From the IMG/VR virus record IMGVR_UViG_3300034158_000121, positions 1-48,947 of that record: a DNA stretch of 48,947 bases. One strand, 5' to 3'. This DNA comes from a virus. Position 1 is the stretch's first letter, and every line of letters begins with the position of its first letter. Positions 34,263 through 42,433 of this stretch are shown here, piece after piece. Under the pieces are notes generated by a model. That model saw only the letters and a list, made by a program, of their open reading frames with translations, searched no databases and was not told the DNA's origin. The position numbers and the translations under genes are program-made.

Positions 34263-34562
34263 TTAGCGCAATGCCAGCAGCTTTAGCATGGCCAGAGGTT
34301 GGGAAGAGGCGGAGATGGGTAGAATGGCATTTTCTAACCACTGCCAATCCAGTGGTGGATTACCCTGCTTGAACTTCTGGTAGGGCACCCCTTTCTTGAC
34401 TGTCAAAAACAGGGTGCATGGTGTGTCTGCGCGACAGATGTAGCGCACCATCACCTCCCCCTGGAGGGATTGCAGCAGATGCTTCAGGATCGGTAGCCCG
34501 TGGACCGTTTGGTGACCACCTTCATACCAGACGCCAAATTTGTGCATGTATCGTTGTTCCAT
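34263..34562 (-). CDS. Small cargo ORF of unknown function (99 aa)
   Basis: A minus-strand ORF of 99 codons if started at ATG 34562; the same frame is open to 34772, but that part crosses the decayed tail-tube copy. The product is basic and mixed alpha/beta (GGHQTVHGLPILKHLLQSL, then FLTVKKGVPYQKFKQGN). No family is recognised and no strong ribosome site is visible. It may be a remnant of cargo trapped between the two decayed phage fragments. Confidence 0.35.
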   Translation of the reverse strand: MEQRYMHKFGVWYEGGHQTVHGLPILKHLLQSLQGEVMVRYICRADTPCTLFLTVKKGVPYQKFKQGNPPLDWQWLENAILPISASSQPLAMLKLLALR

Positions 34563-34644
34563 CGTGCAGCAGAACTTGAGTATTGATCCGCAAGGTGTAC
34601 TTGCCACTGTCAGAAGTGACAGGTGGTTGCATTGCCAGTGAGTT

Positions 34645-34718
34645 AGCTGGAAGAGGAGCTGCTGGCCGTGGATGGCGAGATAGTCCCCTTGTATGTGGAT
34701 CGGCCGGAGATGGCGTGA
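34645..34718 (+). pseudogene. Decayed duplicate of the tail-tube 3' end
   Basis: Matches the final part of the intact tail-tube gene (about 32092-32163): GGAGCTGCTGGCC, GGATGGCGAGA and TATGTGGATCGGCC are shared, with substitutions, and it ends with a TGA (34716-34718) at the equivalent place. It is followed, as in the intact copy, by a GC terminator. Confidence 0.8.
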
Positions 34719-34730
34719 GTGTTGAGAAAT

Positions 34731-34758
34731 AAAAAAAAGGCGGGGAAACCCGCCGTTT
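34731..34758. terminator. Bidirectional terminator copy
   Basis: GGCGGG, loop GAAA, CCCGCC (34739-34754), followed by GTTTAT on the plus strand and by eight T on the minus strand. It is related to the terminator at 32174. It would also end the minus-strand membrane-protein gene that stops at 34783. Confidence 0.8.
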
Positions 34759-34782
34759 ATAGTATTAGTCATTCAGTCTTTA

Positions 34783-35355
34783 TTACGGTAGGCCAGCATC
34801 ATGATATTGACGGTACTCGTTAGCATAATAAAGTAAATCATGATATTCACTCTTTGCTTTTTGAAAGTTTTTTTCTTTTTTTGCATTGTATATGCGGCCT
34901 ACATGCATTGATATCCTGTCGTGAACAGTATCCCACATGATAAACTCCACAGTACTCTCTGGTGCGAACCGCCTAATAATAAACTCGTTTTTATTCATGA
35001 TGGCTACGTATTTTTTAAAGTGATGATAATATGGTTCAAGTTCACCAATGATTGATTCCAATTCTTCATTTTCCATGTACAGATAGCGTTCAGTTTTTTG
35101 AATGATGTTGTAAAACTCATCGTACAATGAGTTCATGGAATCAATATATCGTGGGTATAACAACTGGCGTTGCCATGATTTGTAGGCACCAAACGCTACG
35201 ATTAGTGTGAGTCCGCCGATAAAAGCTTGGCTTATCGCAGCGATAGCTGAAAGTGCAGATGTATATGAGATATTTTCTTCAGAAATAACTAAGCCGACCA
35301 TTACACCAACGGTTATCAGACCGAAGACAACAATTATAATTGAACAGTTTTTCAT
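34783..35355 (-). CDS. Two-helix membrane protein (190 aa), cargo
   Basis: The 190-residue product has two N-terminal membrane helices (about 5-24 and 36-58), then a cytoplasmic-type helical region of about 130 residues rich in Tyr, Glu and Lys (LYDEFYNIIQKTERYLYMENE). It is strongly AT-rich and transcribed against the phage operon. No family is recognised. The build, two helices plus a soluble helical domain, is common in membrane-acting defence and superinfection-exclusion proteins, but that is only an analogy. Confidence 0.75.
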   Translation of the reverse strand: MKNCSIIIVVFGLITVGVMVGLVISEENISYTSALSAIAAISQAFIGGLTLIVAFGAYKSWQRQLLYPRYIDSMNSLYDEFYNIIQKTERYLYMENEELESIIGELEPYYHHFKKYVAIMNKNEFIIRRFAPESTVEFIMWDTVHDRISMHVGRIYNAKKEKNFQKAKSEYHDLLYYANEYRQYHDAGLP

Positions 35356-35472
35356 ATAACCCCCCTAGCTGTGAGTATTCCCTACTACACAGTGTTCAAC
35401 AGGGCCGTAGGTTCGATTAGCGCAGCGTAATCGGACGTTCGCGGTTTCCTGTGATACTTCTCTGTAATTCGC

Positions 35473-35482
35473 CATAAACCCA
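35473..35482 (+). promoter_or_regulatory. CCATAAACCC late-promoter motif upstream of tape measure/tail operon
   Basis: Preceded by GTAATTCG, followed 10 nt later by CCATCCCTTTACCAT, and placed 65 nt before the tape-measure start codon. It would restart late transcription past the cargo. Confidence 0.65.
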
Positions 35483-35537
35483 CCCATTTTGCCATCCCTT
35501 TACCATAGGGCATATCTGAATCTGATCGGAATGCCCC

Positions 35538-38375
35538 ATGTCCACCTCTTCCACCCTCAAACTTGCGCTAGAGCTGGCGGCCAAGGTCACCGGCCGCGAG
35601 GATCTGGCCGCGCTGGCGGGTGAGGTGCGGGAACTGGGCCCCGTTTCCGATGAGACCGCCGCCGAGACCGAACGTCTGGCGCAAACGCTGGAGGGGTTAA
35701 GCCAGCAGCAGGCGCTGATCCAGCAGTTCAATGATGCCAAAGCCGCCCTGACTCAGCTTGAGCTGGCGACCGTGCTGAGTCGCGACAAGCTGGCGCAGTT
35801 GCGTGCCGAGCAACAGGCGGGCTCGGGGGATGCCAAGGCACTGGCTGACCAGGAACGGTTGTTGGCCTCCGAGGTCAAGCAGCTGGAGCGCCAGCTGGTT
35901 GCTCAAGCCGCTAGCCATACCCGCTTGCATGCAGGCCTCAACCAATCCGGTCTCGATACCAGGAACCTCAGCCAGGAGCAGCAGCGCCTGCAGCGTGAAC
36001 TGGTCCAGACGGTCGCCCAGACCGAGCGGCTGGGGCGCGAGTTAAGCCAGAGCAGCCAACGGACTGGAGGCTTTGAGGGTACGATCGGTAGCCTGACGGG
36101 TCGCCTGGTGGCCTTGGCGGGTACCTGGTTCGGGCTGCAGACCTTGACTACCCAGCTCGTGTCCATGTTCAAGAGCGGTGATCAGGCCGAGCGCCTCGAT
36201 GTGCAGCTCAAGGCGGTGATGGGATCCATTGCGGGTGGGGGCGAGGCCAGCGCCTGGATCCAGGACTTTGCCAAGAATACTCCGCTGCAGCTCGATGAAG
36301 TCACTCAGGTGTTTGTCCGCCTGAAAGCCTTTGGCATCGACCCCATGGCGGGGGCCATGCAGGGCATCGTCGATCAGGCCTACAAGCTCGGCGGTGGCTT
36401 TGAAGAGGTGCAGGGTATCTCCCTGGCGCTCGGCCAGGCCTGGGCTAAGCAGAAGTTGCAGGGCGAAGAGATCCTGCAACTCATCGAGCGCGGGGTGCCG
36501 GTCTGGCAACTGCTAGAGCAGGTGACCGGCAAGAACACCGCCGAGCTACAGAAGCTCTCTGAGGCCGGCAAGCTCGGCCGTGACACCATTGCCGCCTTGA
36601 TGAACGAGATTGCGGCACAATCCTCCGGGGCTGCCCGTGACAACATGAGTCTGCTCTCCGGGCTGATTTCCAATGCCCAGGACAACCTGGCCAAGTTCTA
36701 CCGCCTGGTGAGCGAGTCCGGTGCGCTGGATTGGCTCAAGGGCCAGCTGGCCAACCTCAACGCCGAGTTTGAGGCGATGGCCAGGGATGGCCGCCTGCAA
36801 GCTTGGGCGCAGCGTCTTTCTGATGGCTTCATCTCGCTCGGGGAAACCCTCAAGTCCCTGATCCAGACCCTCTCCGAGTGGCGCACCGCGTTGACCGTGC
36901 TGGCCCAGGCTTGGGTGGGGCTCAAAATTGTCGGCTGGATAGGGGATCTGCGCAGCCTTTATGCCCAGTTCATCGCCCTGCCCACGGCGACGGCCACGGC
37001 GGCAGGTGGTATGACCACGGCCGGTACCGTGGCGGCAGGTGCGGCCATCGGGGTGAGAGCCTTGGGGGCTGCGGTCAAGGGGTTGCTGGCTGCCGTGACG
37101 GTGGAGGCCATCATCCAGATCACCCAGTTCGCCGCAGCCCTGCGCCAACTGGTGCAGGCTGAGCTGGCCCTCAGAGAGGCGCAGACCCTGCGCTCGGAAA
37201 CCCAGGCCCGCCTTAATGGTCAGTTTGCGGCACTGTCGGCCGAGCTGGGGGTGGCCATCACCAGCATGGCGGATCTCGATCGCGCTGTGCGTGATGGCAA
37301 GGTGCATTACGACGAGGCCACCGGTAGCTGGCGACAAGGTGCAGCCGCCGTCAAAGCCCTGGGGGATGAGGTCAAGGTTACTCGCGACTACCTAGGCGAA
37401 ATCAATGCCGTGGCCAAGCAGACGGCGGCGGATGGCCCGGCCAAGCTGGCCAAGGCCTTCGAGGCGTTGGGGCTGGACTTTGAACGGGCCAATGGCCGTA
37501 TCGGTGCGGGCTTTCAGAAGACCATCGGCGCCCTGGATGTATTGGTGGCGCACACGGGTGCCAGTAGTGCCGCCATCGAGGAGGCGCTGGCCGCTGCCTA
37601 CAACAGCGCCAAGACCAAGGCTGAGCTCGATGCGGTGATCGAGCGCCAGCAGCAGCTGGCCGCCCAGGGCAAGATCACCGGTGAAGCCCTTGCCCGCTCC
37701 ATGGCCATTGCTGCCGATGCCATGAGCAAGGTGAAAGGGGGCAGCGGGGAGGCCAAGAAGGCGGTTGCGGCGATTGGTGATGGCTTTGATGAGGCCGCTG
37801 CGCGAGCCAAGGGGGCGACCGATGCCATGCGGGCAGGGCTCAAGGGCGTGCAAGACGAGGCCGAGCAGACCAATACCAGCCTCTCCAGCGGCGGAGGGGG
37901 CGGCAATGGCAACACCCGCACCGTCAATGCCGGATCTTTCTACTACAAGAGTGTGGATATCAACAGCCTGCGCGGCAATGCCGATGGCCTGGCCAACACG
38001 CTTGCAGGCGTGGAAGAGGAGCTGGCCCGCTACAGCCAGAAGGTCAAAGACATTCCGGCCTATAGCGAGTGGAGCAAGTATTACGGCGAGAAGTTCCAAA
38101 AAGAGATGGAGGCCATGCGGGCCCAGCTCAAGGCCGAGCTCAGCAAGGCCCAGGCTAAGGCGTCAGAGCAGGCTCAAACCGCCAGCACGTCGGCAGCAGG
38201 CCAGGCAGATCCCGGCTCGCCAACCCCCTCCCAAGCCCCGTTCAATCAGGGCCAACCCCAGCGGCACATCATCGAACTGCGTGGACCGAGCGGCGCCAGA
38301 GCCGAGGTGCAGGCCGACGAGGCCAATGCCAACGCCTTTATCAGTCTCCTTAAACAGCAGGGATTGCGCTCATGA
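35538..38375 (+). CDS. Tail tape measure protein
   Basis: The 945-residue protein starts MSTSSTLKLALELAAKVTG and is mostly helical and coiled-coil up to about 170. It then carries the N-terminal tape-measure domain (about 215-400: QDFAKNTPLQLDEVTQVF, RLKAFGIDPM, LGQAWAKQKLQGEEILQLIE, RGVPVWQLL). Hydrophobic segments at about 450-540 could enter the host membrane. The C-terminus is rich in Ala, Gln and Glu, with a Gly-rich hinge (SSGGGGGNGN). It sets tail length and leads DNA exit. At this length a tail on the order of 140 nm would be expected, from the usual rule of thumb. No tail-chaperone pair is seen before it. Confidence 0.92.
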   Translation: MSTSSTLKLALELAAKVTGREDLAALAGEVRELGPVSDETAAETERLAQTLEGLSQQQALIQQFNDAKAALTQLELATVLSRDKLAQLRAEQQAGSGDAKALADQERLLASEVKQLERQLVAQAASHTRLHAGLNQSGLDTRNLSQEQQRLQRELVQTVAQTERLGRELSQSSQRTGGFEGTIGSLTGRLVALAGTWFGLQTLTTQLVSMFKSGDQAERLDVQLKAVMGSIAGGGEASAWIQDFAKNTPLQLDEVTQVFVRLKAFGIDPMAGAMQGIVDQAYKLGGGFEEVQGISLALGQAWAKQKLQGEEILQLIERGVPVWQLLEQVTGKNTAELQKLSEAGKLGRDTIAALMNEIAAQSSGAARDNMSLLSGLISNAQDNLAKFYRLVSESGALDWLKGQLANLNAEFEAMARDGRLQAWAQRLSDGFISLGETLKSLIQTLSEWRTALTVLAQAWVGLKIVGWIGDLRSLYAQFIALPTATATAAGGMTTAGTVAAGAAIGVRALGAAVKGLLAAVTVEAIIQITQFAAALRQLVQAELALREAQTLRSETQARLNGQFAALSAELGVAITSMADLDRAVRDGKVHYDEATGSWRQGAAAVKALGDEVKVTRDYLGEINAVAKQTAADGPAKLAKAFEALGLDFERANGRIGAGFQKTIGALDVLVAHTGASSAAIEEALAAAYNSAKTKAELDAVIERQQQLAAQGKITGEALARSMAIAADAMSKVKGGSGEAKKAVAAIGDGFDEAAARAKGATDAMRAGLKGVQDEAEQTNTSLSSGGGGGNGNTRTVNAGSFYYKSVDINSLRGNADGLANTLAGVEEELARYSQKVKDIPAYSEWSKYYGEKFQKEMEAMRAQLKAELSKAQAKASEQAQTASTSAAGQADPGSPTPSQAPFNQGQPQRHIIELRGPSGARAEVQADEANANAFISLLKQQGLRS

Positions 38376-38740
38376 ACGTGACCTTAAACAGCGAGCTGTT
38401 GCCCGATGATCTGGTCTGGCGCGACGAGTTCGACTGGTCGCCCGTCGAACAGGTGGTGACACCGACCCTCTCGGGGGCACTGCTGGTGGAGGAGACCCCG
38501 AGGCCGGAGGGGCGCCCCATTACCCTGGTGGGCCATTGCGCCCGCGCCACAGTGCTGCACCTCAAGGCGTTGGAGGCTGTGCCGGGTCAGTTGCTGACCC
38601 TGACCCTGCTGGACGGGGTGGCACGCACCGTCATCTGGCGTCGCCCCGGTGTAGTAGTGACGGCCTTGATCGAGATGGCTGACCCCGAGGCGGGCGAGCC
38701 CTATGCCCTGACCCTGAATTTCACCGAGGTAAGCCCATGA
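38372..38740 (+). CDS. Small tail protein downstream of tape measure (122 aa)
   Basis: The start overlaps the tape-measure stop by 4 nt and its stop overlaps the next start. The 122-residue protein is beta-rich (VWRDEFDWSPVEQVVTPTL, ARTVIWRRPGVVVTALIEM). Its place, after the tape measure and before the large tip protein, matches distal tail proteins of siphovirus-like Mu phages. No named family is recognised with certainty. Confidence 0.75.
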   Translation: MNVTLNSELLPDDLVWRDEFDWSPVEQVVTPTLSGALLVEETPRPEGRPITLVGHCARATVLHLKALEAVPGQLLTLTLLDGVARTVIWRRPGVVVTALIEMADPEAGEPYALTLNFTEVSP

Positions 38741-41700
38741 CCATTCTTTCCGGCGATATCAAGCTGATGGCCAGCCAGCGCATGACGGATACCACCGATG
38801 GCGGTGGCCGCCTCACTGGCAGGGAAATCGTCAGCGGCGAGCACAACAGCATATTCCCCGACATCAGCGATCTGGACCGCGCCTATGGCGTGGTCAACCT
38901 GCGCAAGGTGTTCCTGGCCGTGCAGACCGACGACACCGACACCTATTTCGGCGCCAATGCCACCGTGCTGCTGCCGCCGACCGACCCCAATGTGGGGCTT
39001 TGCTTAATGACCACCAAAGATCACCACGACACCCGTGACAAAGCCCGCGACGTGGTGGAGCGCTATCTGGCCCGTGGGCCCAAGTGGCGGGGGTTTCTCT
39101 ACGACACCCAGCTGGAAGGGCAGCGGGCGATCCGCTTCTTCCAGCGGGTCGAGGTGCGCCTGCCAGAGATTGGCGAGACCCTGGTGCTGGTCGGCAACGA
39201 GGGCAAGGCCGGCGAGTTCGAGCAGTATGTGCGCGTCCTTGAAGTGAATCAGCAGCTGGCCAAGTTCCAGGTGCAGGGGGTGCCCGAGTTCACCCGCAAC
39301 GTCATCACCTGCACCCTGGCCGATCCCTTGCGCTACACCTTCGAGGGGGAACAGCCGACCCCCTATGATGTGGTGACCAACGTCAAGACCAGCCTGCGCG
39401 AAACCGTGGTGGCCGATGCGGCCAACTACTATGCCAGCACCAGGATGGCGGAAGATGCGGCGTTCGGCGCCCTGCAGGTGAAGGCCAAGACCATTTTTAC
39501 CCAGCTGGTGCCGGCGGCCCGCAGCGAAACCCCGGCCGTGGATCTCACCGCAGCCGGTGAGCTGGCCAGTCTGGTGGATTCTGGCAAAGGGCTGGTGAGC
39601 TTCAACACGGCCGCCAACATAGCCCCGAGCCGGGGCCTGTTCCTTGGCAGCGGCGCCAAGCCCGGCACAGTGACCATCACCATAGGAGCGGCGGTGATCA
39701 CCGACCGGGGCGGCGAACTGGTGGTGGCTGGGACGATAATCGGTGCCATCGACTATGGCCGTGGCCAATGTGAGTTTAATGCCCAGTGCCCGAACTACGG
39801 CGCGGCCAGCAAAACGGTGAGCTTCTGGCCAGCCGCCCGTCCATCACGGATTGCCGACACGGCGTGGATCGAGGTCAAGGCGAACAACCGCGGTTATGCC
39901 TACACCATCACCCTGATGCCGACCCCGGCACCGGGCACCACCACTGTGTCATTCATGGCGCAGGGGAAATGGTACGACTTGAAGGACAACGGGCGAGGGG
40001 AACTGCGCGGGGCGGATCTCTCCTATGGCTCTGGCACCATCAATCTGGCCACCGGCTCGGTCATGCTGACCCTGGGGGCGCTGCCGGATGTGGACACCTC
40101 CATCATGTTCAGCTGGGCCACCCCGGTGAACTACACCAACCGCAGCGGCCAGGCGATCAGCATCAGCAAGAGCGCCTGGCAACTGCCCCACACCGGGATC
40201 ACCCCCAAGAGCCTGATCCTGACTTGGGGCGCGGGCCTGACCGCCAACGATTCGGTGGGGGATGGCAAGATCCGGGGCGACATCACCGGCACCATCAACT
40301 ATGCCGAGGGCATCATCGATCTGGAGCACATCACCCTGCCAGCCCTTGGCCAGGAGTATGCAGCCCAGTATCAGTACGGTGAGCCGGTGACCGAGCGCCA
40401 TATCGAACCGGGGCGGTTGAGCACACCTGGGCAGGTGGGACACCTCTCCATCACCCTGGACGGGTCGGGCGGTGGGGCGACCAACCTCACCCCGGGCTCG
40501 GTGTTCGTCAAGTTCAATGCCCTGTACCACAAGTTTGACGTGGACGACTTGGAGCTGGTGATTGAGACCCGCGATCCCATCATCACCTTGCGCGATGACG
40601 GTCAGGGCAAGCTGCGCGATGCCAGCGGGGTGGAGCTGGGCGCCATCGACTACACGGCCGGCACCCTGCATTTCATGCCAGACGGCAGTGCCCCCTTGCC
40701 CAAGCCGACCTATGCCTGGGTGACGGTGGGCACTCGCTGGGATGGCAACAACCTGATCTCGGTGAAGCGCTGGACCATGACCGGGATCGAGTACCACACC
40801 ACGGCGTACACCTTCCCCGATGGTGAGCAGGGCTGGGTGGATGTGACCTACCGCAACAACAACAGTGCGCAGGCCCAGAATGCCACCCTGACCGCGCAGG
40901 CGCTGCGTATCGACGTGACCCCCGGCTTTGCCGAGGCGATCCTGGAGGGCTCGATGCGCTTTACCTTGGGCGGGTCTACCTACGTTGACCGGCAGGGGCT
41001 GCTCTATCGCAACCCCGACCCTGAAACAGGCTCTGGCATTCAGGCAGGCACCATCGACTATTCCAACGGGTTGGCGGTGCTGGCTGACTGGGCAGCAGGG
41101 CAGGCGGCCCAGCCTGCGCTGCTGTCGCTGGCCACCTCGTTCAGTGCCCAGTCGGTGGATGCGGTGACCTTCCGCACCCCGGGCGCCCCATTGGCCCCGG
41201 GTAGCCTCTATATCAGCGCCAACACCGCGAGCGGGCGCCGTATCGAGGCCACGGCAGACGGGGACGGCTATTTCACCACCACCGACATGGACGGCCGGGT
41301 GAACTACCAGACCGGCATCGTGCAGGTGCGCTTTGGCCGCAAGGTCACGGCCGCCGGCTTTGAGGCCCAGCCCTGGTATGACGCCGAGGCCGTGGGGGAA
41401 GATGGCAAGATCTGGAAGCCCATCAGCGTGGTGGCTGACACCATCCGGTTCAACTGCGTGGTGTTCAGCTATCTGCCGCTCGATGCCGACATCATAGGGC
41501 TGGATCCGGTGCGCCTGCCGTCTGACGGCCGGGTGCCGTTTATCCGCAAGGGTAATATCGCCGTGGTGCATTCCACCCGCCGCAGTGCCTTCCCGATGGG
41601 GGTCACTGCGGGGCAGCAGCTCAATACCAACCGTGAGCGGCTGGCTTACGCCCATGTGGAGGACAAGGACGGCAAGCAACTGGCGCAGGCGCTCTACAGC

Positions 41701-42351
41701 GTCAACCTGGACAGCGGGATCGTCACCTTGGCCAGCCCGTTGGATCTGACCGGCTACGTGGAGCCGTTGGCGGTGGTGCATCGCATCGAGGATATGAGTC
41801 TGGTCACCGATGTGGAGATCTCCGGCCGCCTACGCCTGGCCAGGCCCTTGTCCCATGCCTATGACGCCAGCGACACCCATGTGTCGAGCGCGCTCATCAT
41901 GGGGGATCTGTGGTCCCGTTACACCAGCCTGTTCGACCAGAAGGTATGGACGAACAAGTGGCAGGACTACGTGGACGGCGACCAGTCAACGGCCCAGTAC
42001 AACGACACCGACTTTCCTCTGGTGGTGACCAACCGGGCCACCATAGAGGAGCGCTGGGCCATCATCTTCCAGTCCAGCACCTCCTTTGTGCTGGTCGGGG
42101 AGAATGTGGGCCAGATAGCGCTGGGTGACGTGAACACCGACTTTGCCCCGGTCAACCCTAACAATGGCCAGCCCTATTTTCGGCTGGACAAGCGGGGGTG
42201 GGGCACAGGTTGGGCCACCGGCAACGTGCTGCGGTTCAACACCAAATCGGCCAACTTTCCGATCTGGGTTATCCGCACCATTTTGCAGTCGGTGGCGGCC
42301 AGTGAAAGCGACAAGTTCGAGCTGCAACTGCGCGGCAACGTTAACCGCTAA
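38737..42351 (+). CDS. Large tail protein with repeated G-x-I-D/N-Y beta modules (1,204 aa)
   Basis: The 1,204-residue product is almost entirely beta. Its N-terminal 250 residues look like a tail wall or distal domain. Repeated short modules of form G(T/A)I(D/N)Yxx(G)xxxF/L recur at about 337 (GAIDYGRGQCEF), 431 (GTINLATGSVML), 516 (GTINYAEGIIDL), 634 (GAIDYTAGTLHF), 769 (GTIDYSNGLAVL) and 851 (GRVNYQTGIVQV). These suggest a chain of related beta domains. It is probably a structural tip/fibre protein. A strong terminator follows (42354-42384). Confidence 0.75.
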   Translation: MTILSGDIKLMASQRMTDTTDGGGRLTGREIVSGEHNSIFPDISDLDRAYGVVNLRKVFLAVQTDDTDTYFGANATVLLPPTDPNVGLCLMTTKDHHDTRDKARDVVERYLARGPKWRGFLYDTQLEGQRAIRFFQRVEVRLPEIGETLVLVGNEGKAGEFEQYVRVLEVNQQLAKFQVQGVPEFTRNVITCTLADPLRYTFEGEQPTPYDVVTNVKTSLRETVVADAANYYASTRMAEDAAFGALQVKAKTIFTQLVPAARSETPAVDLTAAGELASLVDSGKGLVSFNTAANIAPSRGLFLGSGAKPGTVTITIGAAVITDRGGELVVAGTIIGAIDYGRGQCEFNAQCPNYGAASKTVSFWPAARPSRIADTAWIEVKANNRGYAYTITLMPTPAPGTTTVSFMAQGKWYDLKDNGRGELRGADLSYGSGTINLATGSVMLTLGALPDVDTSIMFSWATPVNYTNRSGQAISISKSAWQLPHTGITPKSLILTWGAGLTANDSVGDGKIRGDITGTINYAEGIIDLEHITLPALGQEYAAQYQYGEPVTERHIEPGRLSTPGQVGHLSITLDGSGGGATNLTPGSVFVKFNALYHKFDVDDLELVIETRDPIITLRDDGQGKLRDASGVELGAIDYTAGTLHFMPDGSAPLPKPTYAWVTVGTRWDGNNLISVKRWTMTGIEYHTTAYTFPDGEQGWVDVTYRNNNSAQAQNATLTAQALRIDVTPGFAEAILEGSMRFTLGGSTYVDRQGLLYRNPDPETGSGIQAGTIDYSNGLAVLADWAAGQAAQPALLSLATSFSAQSVDAVTFRTPGAPLAPGSLYISANTASGRRIEATADGDGYFTTTDMDGRVNYQTGIVQVRFGRKVTAAGFEAQPWYDAEAVGEDGKIWKPISVVADTIRFNCVVFSYLPLDADIIGLDPVRLPSDGRVPFIRKGNIAVVHSTRRSAFPMGVTAGQQLNTNRERLAYAHVEDKDGKQLAQALYSVNLDSGIVTLASPLDLTGYVEPLAVVHRIEDMSLVTDVEISGRLRLARPLSHAYDASDTHVSSALIMGDLWSRYTSLFDQKVWTNKWQDYVDGDQSTAQYNDTDFPLVVTNRATIEERWAIIFQSSTSFVLVGENVGQIALGDVNTDFAPVNPNNGQPYFRLDKRGWGTGWATGNVLRFNTKSANFPIWVIRTILQSVAASESDKFELQLRGNVNR

Positions 42352-42353
42352 TA

Positions 42354-42384
42354 GGTGGGGCAGTTTGCCCCACCCCTTATTTTT
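42354..42384 (+). terminator. Intrinsic terminator after large tail protein
   Basis: GGTGGGGC, loop AGTTT, GCCCCACC, then CCTTATTTTT. Tail genes beyond it presumably rely on read-through or a promoter in the 50-nt gap. Confidence 0.85.
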
Positions 42385-42433
42385 GCCGTGGGGCCGTTCC
42401 TGACAGGCCGGCCCCGCCATGGAGACTGACGCA

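Noticed and set aside
39949-41781. 610-codon minus-strand ORF inside the large tail gene
   Set aside because: It is fully antisense to the 1,204-residue tail gene, with His/Gln/Gly-rich low-quality sequence typical of shadow frames in GC-rich DNA.
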